From Cupriavidus agavae (GTDB lineage: Bacteria; Pseudomonadota; Gammaproteobacteria; Burkholderiales; Burkholderiaceae), in the NCBI RefSeq assembly GCF_004217045.1, contig NZ_SGXM01000008.1:124001-188000 (forward strand): a stretch of DNA of 64,000 bases, read 5' to 3'. Under the pieces are notes generated by a model. It searched no databases and was not told the DNA's origin. It saw nothing but the letters and a program-made list of their open reading frames with translations. Position numbers and translations under genes: made by a program. Of this stretch, positions 26,287-34,894 are shown piece by piece (position 1 is the first letter of the stretch; every line of letters starts with the position of its first letter).

Positions 26287-26994
26287 GTGAAGACGGCTGG
26301 CGCACGCAACCGCGTGGAAGACATCATGCGCAGGATCGAGACCGCGCTGCTCGACGGCACCTGGGCGGCAGGCACGCGCCTGCCCGCCGAGCGCGTGCTG
26401 GCCGACCAGTACGGCGTGGCGCGCAACACGGTGCGCGAGGCCATCCAGCGGCTGGCGGCGCGCGGGCTGTTGCAGAGCCGGCGGGGCGCGGGGGTCTATG
26501 TCACCGACCAGCTCCGCAGCGGCATTGCGTCGCCGTGGGGGCAGCTCGTGGCGGACCATCCCGCGCTGCGCGATGACATCCTGGAGTTCCGCCGTGTGCT
26601 GGAGGGCGCCACCGCCTACTTCGCCGCGCTGCGCGCCGACGCGGGCGACCTGAAGCGGATCCGGGCGCTGATGAAGGCGCTCGAACGCTCGCGGCAGGAA
26701 GATGACAAGACGGCCGAGGCCGAAGCCGACGCCCAGTTGCACGACGCCATCGCCCAGGCATCCCACAACACGATGTTCCTGCACCTGCACACCAGCGTGA
26801 TCGGCATGCTGCGCGAGCACATCACGATCAATGGCACCGGGCTGCGCGAGGCCGACGCGGGGTCGTCGGACCTGCTGCTGCTCCAGCACCGGACACTGTG
26901 CGACGCCATTCTCGGGCGCCGGCCGGAGGAAGCCCGCACGGCCATGCAGACCCACATCGATTTCGTGCGCAGCCGCGTCGAGGGCGACAGCTGA
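26287..26994 (+). CDS. FadR-subfamily GntR regulator, probable lactate-responsive repressor
   Basis: A 235-residue protein. The GTG at 26287, eight bases after GAGGG, is chosen because it places ARNRVEDIMRRIETALLDG at the very N-terminus, where GntR winged helices begin. The HTH shows GTRLPAERVLADQYGVARNTVREAIQRLAARGLL; the FCD ligand domain has DILEFRRVLEGATAYFAALRA, DAQLHDAIAQASHN and LLLQHRTLCDAI, with Asp and His residues that ligate metal in FCD proteins. It is divergent from lutACB-lldP and flanked by two operators, so it probably represses the lactate genes and itself. Confidence 0.88.
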   Translation: MKTAGARNRVEDIMRRIETALLDGTWAAGTRLPAERVLADQYGVARNTVREAIQRLAARGLLQSRRGAGVYVTDQLRSGIASPWGQLVADHPALRDDILEFRRVLEGATAYFAALRADAGDLKRIRALMKALERSRQEDDKTAEAEADAQLHDAIAQASHNTMFLHLHTSVIGMLREHITINGTGLREADAGSSDLLLLQHRTLCDAILGRRPEEARTAMQTHIDFVRSRVEGDS

Positions 26995-27007
26995 GCGTAC
27001 CGTCCGA

Positions 27008-27024
27008 AATTGGTCGTACCAATT
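27008..27024. promoter_or_regulatory. GntR/LldR-type operator 2, downstream of the regulator gene
   Basis: AATTGGTCGTACCAATT is a 17-base near-perfect palindrome, 13 bases after the regulator stop and 771 bases from operator 1. Both flanking genes converge here, so it cannot be a simple promoter operator; looping with operator 1 is a possible role. Confidence 0.7.
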
Positions 27025-27066
27025 GCTGCGTACGGCAAGCCAATGGAATCAACCACTTGCCGGCGG

Positions 27067-28146
27067 CTACACCAGCTCGGACGTCACCAGTTCGCGCTTG
27101 AGATAGGCGTAGAAAATGGGCCCGGCAATCACGCCCGGGATGCCGTAGATCGTTTCCATCACCAGCATCACCGTCAGCAGTTCCCAGGCGGCCGCCTGTA
27201 TACGCGCGCCGATGATCCGCGCGTTCAGGAAGTATTCGAGCTTGTGGATGATGACGAGGTAGAGCAGCGACACGATGGCAATCGGCAGCGAGACCGACAG
27301 CGAGGCCACCACGATGGCCGTGTTCGAGATCAGGTTGCCGAGCACCGGCAGCAGGCCGGCCACGAACGTGATGACCACCAGCGTCTTCGACAGCGGCAGG
27401 TGCTGGCCGAACAGTGGCAGCACCACCAGCAGGTAGACCGCCGTCAGCGTGGTGTTGATCAGCGAGATCTGGATCTGCGCGAAGATGAACTGGGCAAACG
27501 ACTGCTGCAGCGTGCGGGAGCGGTCGATCAGCGCGGCGGCCAGCGGCCGGCGGTTGGGCCGCGCGATGGCGCGGTAGAGCGCCACCATCGCCCCGATCAC
27601 GAGCCCCAGCACGATATGGAGCAGCGTGCGCAGGATGTCGGTGCCGAGCCGCTGGGCCATCTGGGCGTGCTCGCGCAGCGCGGAGATCAGCGCGGTGGCC
27701 AGTTCCTCGACGCCGTTGGGCAGGTAGTCGCTGATCCAGGCTGGCAGTTGCGCCCGGGACTGGTCGATGATGTCGGCCGCATGGTCGAGCAGCCGGTTGA
27801 TCGTGACGCTGTCGACGTTCAGGAACCGGATCAGCGCCCAGATGCCGGCGGTCAGCGCCAGCAGGATGATGGCCGACAGGATGGCCACGGCGATCGCGTC
27901 GCGCCGGGAGTGCGTCAGGCGCGGCGCCAGCACGTCCACCAGCGAGTACAGCAGCAGGCCCGAGAGCAGCGCGGCCACGAGGTTGGCCTGCATCACCAGC
28001 AGCAGCGCAGCGGCCATCAGCACGTAGGAGACCACCGTGACATGGAACCAGCGGGCCGCCCCCTGGGGCCCCGGCGCGGCGGTCGAAAAGGTGGGGACGC
28101 CGGTTTCGGCGCGGTCTTGCGGGTGTTCTGGGTCCAGCCGGGACAT
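27067..28146 (-). CDS. PerM/AI-2E-family membrane transporter
   Basis: A 359-residue protein with about eight membrane segments. The start at 28146 (MSRLDPEH) precedes a disordered 30-residue tail and the first helix pair VVSYVLMAAALLLVMQANLVAALLSGLLLYSLVD. Family features include the long amphipathic middle region and the C-terminal half LYRAIARPNRRPLAAALIDRS, FAQFIFAQIQISLINTTLTAVYL and IYGIPGVIAGPIFYAYLKREL. Substrates of this superfamily vary and cannot be inferred. It is divergent from eutB and convergent with the GntR gene. Confidence 0.88.
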   Translation of the reverse strand: MSRLDPEHPQDRAETGVPTFSTAAPGPQGAARWFHVTVVSYVLMAAALLLVMQANLVAALLSGLLLYSLVDVLAPRLTHSRRDAIAVAILSAIILLALTAGIWALIRFLNVDSVTINRLLDHAADIIDQSRAQLPAWISDYLPNGVEELATALISALREHAQMAQRLGTDILRTLLHIVLGLVIGAMVALYRAIARPNRRPLAAALIDRSRTLQQSFAQFIFAQIQISLINTTLTAVYLLVVLPLFGQHLPLSKTLVVITFVAGLLPVLGNLISNTAIVVASLSVSLPIAIVSLLYLVIIHKLEYFLNARIIGARIQAAAWELLTVMLVMETIYGIPGVIAGPIFYAYLKRELVTSELV

Positions 28147-28347
28147 ATTTGTGCGGATTCTGCGTCGCAAGCGTTGCGCAAAAAAGGTTTCGACAGGCGC
28201 TGATTGTCGAGTGGGCGCGTAACAATGGCAAGTCAGGATGACCGGACAAGCCGGCGGCAGCGGCCGGCGCCGGGCGTGAACCTTGCGTCGCCCGTGACCT
28301 ATATTGAAGTGGAAAGGACGGCGCAAATCACCGGGAGACCCCTCGCC

Positions 28348-29730
28348 ATGGCCTTTGCCCATACCGTCGGCGCCCGCCGGCACGTCTTTGCCGACCTGCG
28401 CACGCTGCTGGCCCGCGCCAGCCCGGCCCGCTCGGGCGATGCGCTGGCCGGCCTGGCCGCCGACAGCGAGGAGCAGCGCATGGCCGCCCGCATGGCGCTG
28501 GCCGACATGCCGCTGGCGCACTGCCTGGAAGAAGCCGTGGTGCCGTACGAGGACGACGAGGTCACGCGCCTGATCGTCGACAGCCATGATGCCGGGGCCT
28601 TTGCCGAGATCGCCAGCCTGACCGTGGGCGGCTTGCGCAACTGGCTGCTGCGCCACGAGACCGACAGCGCCACGCTGGCCCGCGTGGCACCCGGCATCAC
28701 CCCCGAGATGGCGGCTGCCGTCAGCAAGCTGATGCGCAACCAGGACCTGATCGCCGTGGCGCGCAAGTGCCGCGTGGTGACGCGTCTGCGCAACACGATC
28801 GGGCTGCCGGGACGGCTGTCGGTGCGCCTGCAGCCGAACCACCCGACCGACGATCCGCGCGGTATCGCGGCATCGATTGTCGACGGCCTGCTCTATGGCT
28901 GCGGCGACGCCACGATCGGCATCAACCCGGCCAGCGACAACCTGGGCGCCATCGTGGCGCTGCTCCGGCTCGTGGACGACATCCGCACCCGCTACGACGT
29001 GCCGACGCAGTCCTGCGTGCTGACCCACGTCACCAACACGCTGCGCGCCATCGGGCAGGGCGCGCCGGTGGACCTGGTGTTCCAGTCCGTGGCCGGCAGC
29101 CAGGCCGCCAACGAGGCGTTCGGCATCTCGCTGGCGCTGCTCGACGAGGCGCGGCAGGCGGCGCTGGCGCTGCAGCGCGGCACGGTGGGCCGGAACGTGA
29201 TGTATTTCGAGACCGGCCAGGGCAGCGCGCTGTCGGCCAACGCGCACCACGGCGTGGACCAGCAGACCATGGAGGCACGCGCCTACGCCGTGGCGCGCCG
29301 CTTCGAGCCGCTGCTGGTCAACACGGTGGTCGGCTTTATCGGGCCCGAGTACCTGTATGACGGCAAGCAGATCATCCGCGCCGGGCTGGAAGACCACTTC
29401 TGCGGCAAGCTGCTGGGCGTGCCGATGGGCTGCGACGTCTGCTACACGAACCATGCCGAGGCCGACCAGGACGACATGGATACGTTGCTGACCTTGTTCG
29501 GCACGGCGGGCATCAACTTCATCATGGGCGTGCCGGGCGCCGACGACATCATGCTGAACTACCAGAGCACCGCCTTCCACGACGCGCTGTACCTGCGCGA
29601 GACCATGGGCCTGCGCCCGGCGCCCGAGTTCGAGGCCTGGCTCCAGGGCATGGGCATCCTCGACGACACCGGGCGGCTGCTGGAGCCGGCGGCGCGGCAG
29701 CCCCTGCTCGCGCTGGCCGGCTCGATCTGA
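28348..29730 (+). CDS. eutB: Ethanolamine ammonia-lyase large subunit
   Basis: The cobalamin-dependent subunit that converts ethanolamine to acetaldehyde and ammonia. The 460-residue product from 28348 begins MAFAHTVGARRHVFADLRTLL, matching the usual EutB N-terminus; an in-frame extension to 28204 is rejected. Motifs include ARSGDALAG, LRNTIGLPGRLSVRLQPNHPTDDPRGI, FQSVAGSQAANEAFGI, YFETGQGSALSANAHHGVDQQT and GCDVCYTNHAEADQDD. No microcompartment, EutA reactivase or ethanolamine permease gene is adjacent. Confidence 0.96.
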   Translation: MAFAHTVGARRHVFADLRTLLARASPARSGDALAGLAADSEEQRMAARMALADMPLAHCLEEAVVPYEDDEVTRLIVDSHDAGAFAEIASLTVGGLRNWLLRHETDSATLARVAPGITPEMAAAVSKLMRNQDLIAVARKCRVVTRLRNTIGLPGRLSVRLQPNHPTDDPRGIAASIVDGLLYGCGDATIGINPASDNLGAIVALLRLVDDIRTRYDVPTQSCVLTHVTNTLRAIGQGAPVDLVFQSVAGSQAANEAFGISLALLDEARQAALALQRGTVGRNVMYFETGQGSALSANAHHGVDQQTMEARAYAVARRFEPLLVNTVVGFIGPEYLYDGKQIIRAGLEDHFCGKLLGVPMGCDVCYTNHAEADQDDMDTLLTLFGTAGINFIMGVPGADDIMLNYQSTAFHDALYLRETMGLRPAPEFEAWLQGMGILDDTGRLLEPAARQPLLALAGSI

Positions 29731-29757
29731 ACCACGCAACCATTCGGGAGGCTGCCG

Positions 29758-30522
29758 ATGCCCCAGGAACCCACTGCCGCCGCCGATCCCTGGACTCGCC
29801 TGCGCCAGTTCACGCGCGCCCGGGTGGCGATCGGCCGCACCGGCCATGCGCAGACCACCGACACGGTGCTCGCGTTCGGCCTGGCCCACGCCCAGGCGCG
29901 CGACGCCGTGCACCTGCCGCTCGACACCCGTGCCGTGGAACTGGCCTTGCGCGAGGCGGGGCAGACGGTGCTGCACGTGCACAGCGCCGCGCCCGACCGC
30001 GACACCTACCTGCGCCGGCCGGACCTCGGGCGGCGCCTCGACGCCGCCGGCGCCGCCCTGCTGCAGCCAGGCGCGCACGCGTTCGACGTGGTGTTCGTGA
30101 TCGCCGATGGCCTGTCGGCGCTGGCGGCGCAGCGCCACGGCGTGCCGCTGCTGCAGGCGGTGCTGGCACGGCTGCGGCAATGGCGCATCGGCCCGGTGGT
30201 GGTGGCGCAGCAGGCGCGCGTGGCGCTGGGCGACGAGATCGGCGAGCGCCTGCGGGCGCGGCAGGTAGTGATGCTGATCGGCGAGCGGCCCGGACTCAGC
30301 TCGCCGGACAGCCTCGGCATCTACCTGACTTTCGATCCGCGCGTGGGGCGCACCGACGCGCAGCGCAACTGCATCTCGAACGTGCGCCCGGAAGGGCTGC
30401 CGTACGCGCAGGCGGCGGACCGGCTCGTGTTCCTGCTGCGCGGCGCGGCGGCGCTGGGCCGCTCGGGCGTGGACCTCAAGGATGACAGCGCCGGGCCGGA
30501 GGCGGCGCTTCCGGCCGGCTAG
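29758..30522 (+). CDS. eutC: Ethanolamine ammonia-lyase small subunit
   Basis: A 254-residue partner of EutB, 27 bases downstream. It shows the EutC pattern: TPARIAIGRTG-like ARVAIGRTGHAQTTDTVLAFGLAHAQARDAVH, then VIADGLSALAAQRHGVPLLQAV, DEIGERLRARQVVMLIGERPGLSSPDSLGIYLTFDPRVGRTDAQRNCISNVRPEGLPY. These contribute to the cobalamin-binding interface. The last four bases overlap the stop of the convergent LysR gene. Confidence 0.96.
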   Translation: MPQEPTAAADPWTRLRQFTRARVAIGRTGHAQTTDTVLAFGLAHAQARDAVHLPLDTRAVELALREAGQTVLHVHSAAPDRDTYLRRPDLGRRLDAAGAALLQPGAHAFDVVFVIADGLSALAAQRHGVPLLQAVLARLRQWRIGPVVVAQQARVALGDEIGERLRARQVVMLIGERPGLSSPDSLGIYLTFDPRVGRTDAQRNCISNVRPEGLPYAQAADRLVFLLRGAAALGRSGVDLKDDSAGPEAALPAG

Positions 30523-31463
30523 TCCCCGGTGCTCTCGCTGACCGCACTGCCGGCGTGGGCGCGGGGCCAGATTGCCTGCAGCTCGGTCTTCAGGAAGGTC
30601 AGCAGGTAGCGCGTGGCCATGGTCTGGTAACGGTTGGGCATGGTCAGCATGTAGAGCTTGCTGCCGAAGACGCTGATGCGGTAGTCGGCCAGCAGCGGAA
30701 CCAGCGCGCCGGTGGCGAGATCCGCCCCCACGGCGTAGAGCGGGAAGATGCCGATGCCGAGCCCGCTCACGACGGCGTCCTTCAGGAAGGCGAAGTTCTC
30801 CGAACTCAGCGTGGGATCGAGCACCACCTGCTCGCGCTCCGCGCCGCCCTCGCGCAAGCCCGACGCCTTCAGTTTCTGGCCAATCGGCGATGCGCAGACG
30901 ATGTCGTGCCCGGTCAGGTCCGCCAGCGCCACGGGCGGCGTGCGCCCGGCCAGATACGACGGCGCGGCGCAGACGACCCAGTCCACGGTGCCGATTTCGG
31001 TAGCCACGACCGAGTCGGGCGGCGTGGAGATGATACGCAGCGCCACCTCGACATCCTCCGAGACGAGGTTATGGATGCGGTTGTCGAACACCACGTCGAG
31101 CGTGATGTCGGGATAGCGCTGCTTGAACTGCACCAGCAGCGGCGACAGCATCGCGTGGCCCAGCCCCGTGGGCACCGACAGCCGCACATGCCCCTGCAGG
31201 CTCTTGCCCATGCTGCTGATCAGCGCGTTGGCAGCCGCCACCTCGCCCAGGATATTGCGCCCGTGCTCGTAGAGCCCGGCCCCCACCGGCGTGGGCTCCA
31301 CGTGCCGCGTGGTCCGCCGCAGCAACTGCACCCCCAGCTCCTCCTCCAGCGCCTTGAGGTGGTAGCTGACATTGGCGCGCGTCATCTTGAGCTTGCGCGC
31401 GGCGGCGCTGAGGTTCCCGGCATCGACGATATCGACGAACAGGCGCAGGGCGTTGAGATCCAT
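30519..31463 (-). CDS. LysR-family transcriptional regulator
   Basis: A 314-residue protein of the CrgA/DsdC-like branch: MDLNALRLFVDIVDAGNLSAAARKLKMTRANVSYHLKALEEELGVQLLRRTTRHVEPTPVG and an effector domain with LQGHVRLSVPTGLGHAMLSPLL. Start at 31463 is the first ATG before the HTH. It is convergent with eutC (four-base overlap) and downstream of the MHS transporter, from which a terminator separates it. Target genes are not evident; the transporter or eutBC are candidates. Confidence 0.92.
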   Translation of the reverse strand: MDLNALRLFVDIVDAGNLSAAARKLKMTRANVSYHLKALEEELGVQLLRRTTRHVEPTPVGAGLYEHGRNILGEVAAANALISSMGKSLQGHVRLSVPTGLGHAMLSPLLVQFKQRYPDITLDVVFDNRIHNLVSEDVEVALRIISTPPDSVVATEIGTVDWVVCAAPSYLAGRTPPVALADLTGHDIVCASPIGQKLKASGLREGGAEREQVVLDPTLSSENFAFLKDAVVSGLGIGIFPLYAVGADLATGALVPLLADYRISVFGSKLYMLTMPNRYQTMATRYLLTFLKTELQAIWPRAHAGSAVSESTGD

Positions 31464-31505
31464 GAGAAGACGGGCGCGGCAGGTTGGCGGGCAGAAAACG
31501 ACAAA

Positions 31506-31521
31506 GGGGCCCGAAGGCCCC
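31506..31521 (-). terminator. Intrinsic terminator of the MHS transporter gene
   Basis: On the minus strand GGGGCC-TTCG-GGCCCC is followed by TTTGTCGTTTTC. It lies 25 bases beyond the transporter stop and includes the stable TTCG tetraloop. Confidence 0.85.
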
Positions 31522-31546
31522 TCAGTTTGCCATGGAGCCGTACGGC

Positions 31547-32860
31547 TCAGTGCTCGTGATGCAGGTACTTCGCCTGGCGTGGCAGGCGCAGGCTGACCAG
31601 GAAGGCCAGCACCATCATGCCGGTGACGTACCAGTAGAACGCGTTCTCGTGGCCCATCGACTTCAGGCCCAGGGCCACGTACTCGGCGGTGCCGCCGAAG
31701 ATGGCGTTGGCCACCGCGTAGGCCAGGCCCACGCCCAGCGCGCGCACTTCCGGCGGGAACATCTCGGCCTTCACGATGCCGCTGATCGAGGTGTAGAAGC
31801 TGACGATGGCCAGTGCCACGCAGATCAGCAGGCCGGCCAGCCCGGGGCTGGAGACGGTCTTCAGCGCGGTCAGGATCGGCACCGTGGCCAGGGCGCCCAG
31901 CGCGCCGAACAGCAGCATGTTGTTGCGGCGGCCAATGCGGTCCGACAGGGCGCCGAAGAGCGGCTGCATGCACATGTAGAGGAACAGGCAGCCGGTCATC
32001 ACGTAGCTCGTGGTCTTGATCGGCAGGCCCGCCGTGTTGACCAGGAACTTCTGCATGTACGTGGTGAACGTGTAGAAGATCAGCGAGCCGCCGGCCGTGT
32101 AGCCCAGCACCGTGAAGAACGCGGCCTTGTGGTGGCGGAAGATCTCGGCCACGCTGCCGGCTTCCTTGCTGTTGCGTTGCTGGGCCGTGGTGGTCTCGTG
32201 CAGCGTGCGGCGCAGCAGCAGTGCCACCACCGCCGTGATGGCGCCCACCACGAACGGGATGCGCCAGCCCCAGGCCTTGAGGTCTGCCTCGGTCAGCAGT
32301 TGTTCGAGGACCACCACCACCAGCACCGCCAGCAGTTGGCCGCCGATCAGCGTGACGTACTGGAACGACGAGAAGAACCCGCGCCGGCCCTTGAGCGCCA
32401 CTTCGCTCATGTAGGTGGCCGTGGTGCCGTACTCGCCGCCCACGGACAGCCCCTGCAGCAGCCGCGCGGCCAGCAGCAGCGCCGGTGCCCAGTTGCCGAT
32501 GGTCTCATAGGTGGGCAGGCAGGCAATCAGCAGCGAGCCGAAGCACATCATGATCACGGAGATCAGCATCGAGTTCTTGCGGCCGTTGCGGTCGGCGATG
32601 CGGCCGAACAGCCAGCCGCCGATCGGGCGCATCAGGAAGCCCGCCGCGAACACGCCGGCGGTGTTCAGCAACTGCGCCGTGGGATCGGCCTTGGGGAAGA
32701 ACGACGGCGCGAAGTAGATCGCGCAGAACGCATAGATATAGAAGTCGAACCATTCGACCAGGTTGCCCGACGACGCGGCGACGATGGCGAAGACGCGCTT
32801 TCTGGTTTCCTCGGGAGATGGTGCCGTGCCGGAGAGGGCGGGGGAGGCGATGTCTGTCAT
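31547..32860 (-). CDS. MHS-family MFS transporter (KgtP/ShiA-like)
   Basis: A 437-residue twelve-helix proton symporter. The start at 32860 follows AGAAGG; a longer frame is rejected. Motifs: [48 protein letters not shown] (the MFS loop 2-3 signature), [19 protein letters not shown] and [19 protein letters not shown]. Length and sequence fit the metabolite:H+ symporters such as the alpha-ketoglutarate permease; the actual substrate (a dicarboxylate or similar) is not fixed by sequence. Confidence 0.92.
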   Translation of the reverse strand: MTDIASPALSGTAPSPEETRKRVFAIVAASSGNLVEWFDFYIYAFCAIYFAPSFFPKADPTAQLLNTAGVFAAGFLMRPIGGWLFGRIADRNGRKNSMLISVIMMCFGSLLIACLPTYETIGNWAPALLLAARLLQGLSVGGEYGTTATYMSEVALKGRRGFFSSFQYVTLIGGQLLAVLVVVVLEQLLTEADLKAWGWRIPFVVGAITAVVALLLRRTLHETTTAQQRNSKEAGSVAEIFRHHKAAFFTVLGYTAGGSLIFYTFTTYMQKFLVNTAGLPIKTTSYVMTGCLFLYMCMQPLFGALSDRIGRRNNMLLFGALGALATVPILTALKTVSSPGLAGLLICVALAIVSFYTSISGIVKAEMFPPEVRALGVGLAYAVANAIFGGTAEYVALGLKSMGHENAFYWYVTGMMVLAFLVSLRLPRQAKYLHHEH

Positions 32861-33241
32861 AGGACCTTCTGTACTTGGCGGCGCGGGGGTGCCGCTGAAT
32901 GGGAACGGGCGCGGGGGCAAGGCGTGTGGCCGGCCCCGGATACCGGGGCGAGGGGGCGCCTTCCGGGCCGGGCCCGTCTGCGCAGCTAGCCTAGCGCGGA
33001 TCGGGGCGGCGCCCAAGGGGCCGGGGTCGCGTGGCAGGCTGGCGGTTTTTCAGGGGCCTTGCCAGGCGGGGCTTTGCAAGGAATTGTTCCGCCTGGTGGA
33101 AAGAGTTTCCTGCAACCGGCGCCGGCCACGAAAACTTTCACTGTCCTGCGCGCCGTCATCCGGATAACTTGCGCCGGGCTGCCCGGCTGGGCAATCATGC
33201 AGGTCGATTCTGCATGGCGAGCCTTTCATTTCCCTTGTCAC
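32861..33241. other. Divergent intergenic region (381 bases)
   Basis: Lies between the MHS transporter (minus) and a small secreted protein gene (plus). I see an imperfect dyad CCAGGCGG/CCGCCTGG with a 19-base spacer at 33062-33096, and no ORF with coding character. No convincing promoter was found, although both flanking genes must start here. Confidence 0.5.
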
Positions 33242-33559
33242 ATGTTTCCGTTCCGATTGCTCCTAAGCCTTCCGCTGCTCTGGCTGCCGGCACTGGCCCT
33301 GGCCGAGCCTGACCTCGTGCAGTGCGACCGCGTGGACCAGGCACACCTGCGGACCGCCTCGGAAGATCACCTGCTCGCCATGCGATGCCGCGCCCGCCAG
33401 ATTTCGTACGAGGCACCCCGGCTCAAGGGCGTGACCCAGAAGTTCAGGGACGATCTGGTGTTTGCCTGTCTCGACCAGGCCGATGCCATCGAGCACCAGC
33501 TGCGCGTCAAGCATGGCTACACACGTGAATCGCTCGCCCGCCGCAAATGCGACGGATAG
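33242..33559 (+). CDS. Small secreted protein with four cysteines, function unknown
   Basis: A 105-residue protein. The ATG at 33242 opens a textbook Sec signal (MFPFRLLLSLPLLWLPALALA, cleavage after residue 21). The mature 84 residues contain four Cys (in VQCDRVDQ, AMRCRARQ, FACLDQAD and RRKCDG), probably two periplasmic disulfides, and are predicted helical. An upstream in-frame ATG at 33197 would bury the signal. I do not recognise a family. It stands alone before an acyl-CoA dehydrogenase gene with its own promoter. Confidence 0.65.
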   Translation: MFPFRLLLSLPLLWLPALALAEPDLVQCDRVDQAHLRTASEDHLLAMRCRARQISYEAPRLKGVTQKFRDDLVFACLDQADAIEHQLRVKHGYTRESLARRKCDG

Positions 33560-33615
33560 GTATCACCAGATCGATTGTCAAATTTTCCTGTCGGTTCTGT
33601 CCAACTTGCCGGGGA

Positions 33616-33643
33616 TTGTCAAAAAGCACGGCCCGCGTAGTAT
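33616..33643 (+). promoter_or_regulatory. Candidate sigma70 promoter of the acyl-CoA dehydrogenase gene
   Basis: TTGTCA (33616-33621) and TAGTAT (33638-33643) are 16 bases apart, 42 bases before the start codon. A second TTGTCAAA occurs upstream at 33575-33582. Confidence 0.5.
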
Positions 33644-33685
33644 GGACGCCCATTGTGGTTGCACCGCCTTACCCGGAGATTTGCC

Positions 33686-34843
33686 ATGGCCCTCGACGCC
33701 GAATCCTTTGACCTGTTGCGCGCCGCCGTGCAGCGCTTTATCGACGAACGGCTGAAGCCGGCCGAGGACACGCTCGAAGAGACCGACGACGTGCCGGCCG
33801 ATATCGTGGCCGACATGAAGGAAATGGGCCTGTTCGGGATCTCGATTCCCGAGGAGTACGGCGGTATCGGCCTGTCGATGTCGCAGGAATGTGATGTGGT
33901 CTATGACCTCGGCCATACGGCGTTCGCGTTCCGCTCGGTGTTCGGCACCAACGTGGGCATCGGCTCGCAGGGCATCCTGATGGACGGCACCGAAGCGCAG
34001 AAGCAGCAATACCTGCCGAAGATCGCCAGCGGCGAGCTGGTGATCTCGTTCGCGCTGACCGAGCCGAACGCCGGCTCCGACGCCGCATCGCTGCAAACCC
34101 GCGCCGAACTCGACGGCGACCACTACGTCATCAACGGCACCAAGCGCTTCATCACCAACGCCCCGCGTGCCGGCGCGTTCACGCTGATGGCCCGCACCGG
34201 CGGCCAGGGCGCCTCGGGCATCTCGTCGTTCATCATCCCGGCCGACACCCCGGGTATCTCGCTGGGCAAGCCCGACAAGAAGATGGGCCAGCGCGGCACC
34301 AAGACCTGCGACGTCGTGCTCGAAAACGTGCGCGTGCCGGCCGCCAACATCATCGGCGGGGTCCCGGGCGTGGGCTTCAAGACGGCCATGAAGGTGCTGG
34401 ACCGCGGCCGCCTGCATATCTCGGCGCTGGCCTGCGGCATGGCGCACCGCCTGATCACCGATGCCGTGGCGTACGCCAGGGAGCGCAAGCAGTTTGGCAA
34501 GCCGATCGGCGACTTCCAGCTGATCCAGGCCATGCTGGCCGACAGCCAGGCCGAGCTGTACGCGGGCCTGTCGATGGTGCGCGACTGCGCGCAGCGCTAC
34601 GACGCCAAGCCGGCCGGCAAGAGCGACCCCGAGGTCAGCATGCTGGCATCGTGCACGAAGATGTTCTGTACGGAAATGGTGGGCCGCGTGGCTGACCGCG
34701 CGGTGCAGATCCACGGCGGCGCCGGCTATATCGCCGAGTACAAGGCCGAACGTTTCTACCGCGACGTGCGCCTGCTGCGCCTGTACGAAGGCACCACGCA
34801 GATCCAGCAACTGATCATCGCCAAGCAACTGCTGCGCGACTGA
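33686..34843 (+). CDS. Acyl-CoA dehydrogenase
   Basis: A 385-residue enzyme of the standard four-domain length. The ATG at 33686 follows CGGAGA. Motifs: EEYGGIGLSMSQECDV, the FAD-binding FALTEPNAGSDAASLQTRAELDGDHYVINGTKRFITNAP, VLDRGRLHISALACGMA, ERKQFGKPIGDFQLIQAMLAD and GGAGYIAEYKAERFYRDVRLLRLYEGTTQIQQ, where the glutamate of YEGT is adjacent to the adenine site; the catalytic Glu position of short-chain enzymes falls in this segment. Fatty or branched acyl-CoA is the likely substrate. A small gene follows 51 bases later. Confidence 0.94.
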   Translation: MALDAESFDLLRAAVQRFIDERLKPAEDTLEETDDVPADIVADMKEMGLFGISIPEEYGGIGLSMSQECDVVYDLGHTAFAFRSVFGTNVGIGSQGILMDGTEAQKQQYLPKIASGELVISFALTEPNAGSDAASLQTRAELDGDHYVINGTKRFITNAPRAGAFTLMARTGGQGASGISSFIIPADTPGISLGKPDKKMGQRGTKTCDVVLENVRVPAANIIGGVPGVGFKTAMKVLDRGRLHISALACGMAHRLITDAVAYARERKQFGKPIGDFQLIQAMLADSQAELYAGLSMVRDCAQRYDAKPAGKSDPEVSMLASCTKMFCTEMVGRVADRAVQIHGGAGYIAEYKAERFYRDVRLLRLYEGTTQIQQLIIAKQLLRD

Positions 34844-34894
34844 GCGCGAGCCAGCCCGACAGACCGGGACATCGGACCGGCGACAGGAGACAGG

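Noticed and set aside
28204-28347. Extended N-terminus of EutB
   Set aside because: EutB proteins start at MAFAHTVG; the extension is Arg-rich and has no support.
28147-28347. Cobalamin riboswitch upstream of eutBC
   Set aside because: No B12-box-like conserved motif was found; only a weak TATATT -10-like element.
27067-30180. Minus-strand open frame of 1037 codons
   Set aside because: Only the first part in window coordinates (27067-28146) encodes the PerM-like protein; the rest is antisense to eutBC and has no protein-like composition.
33062-33096. Dyad CCAGGCGG/CCGCCTGG as terminator or operator
   Set aside because: A 19-base spacer and no T-run; probably chance in GC-rich sequence.
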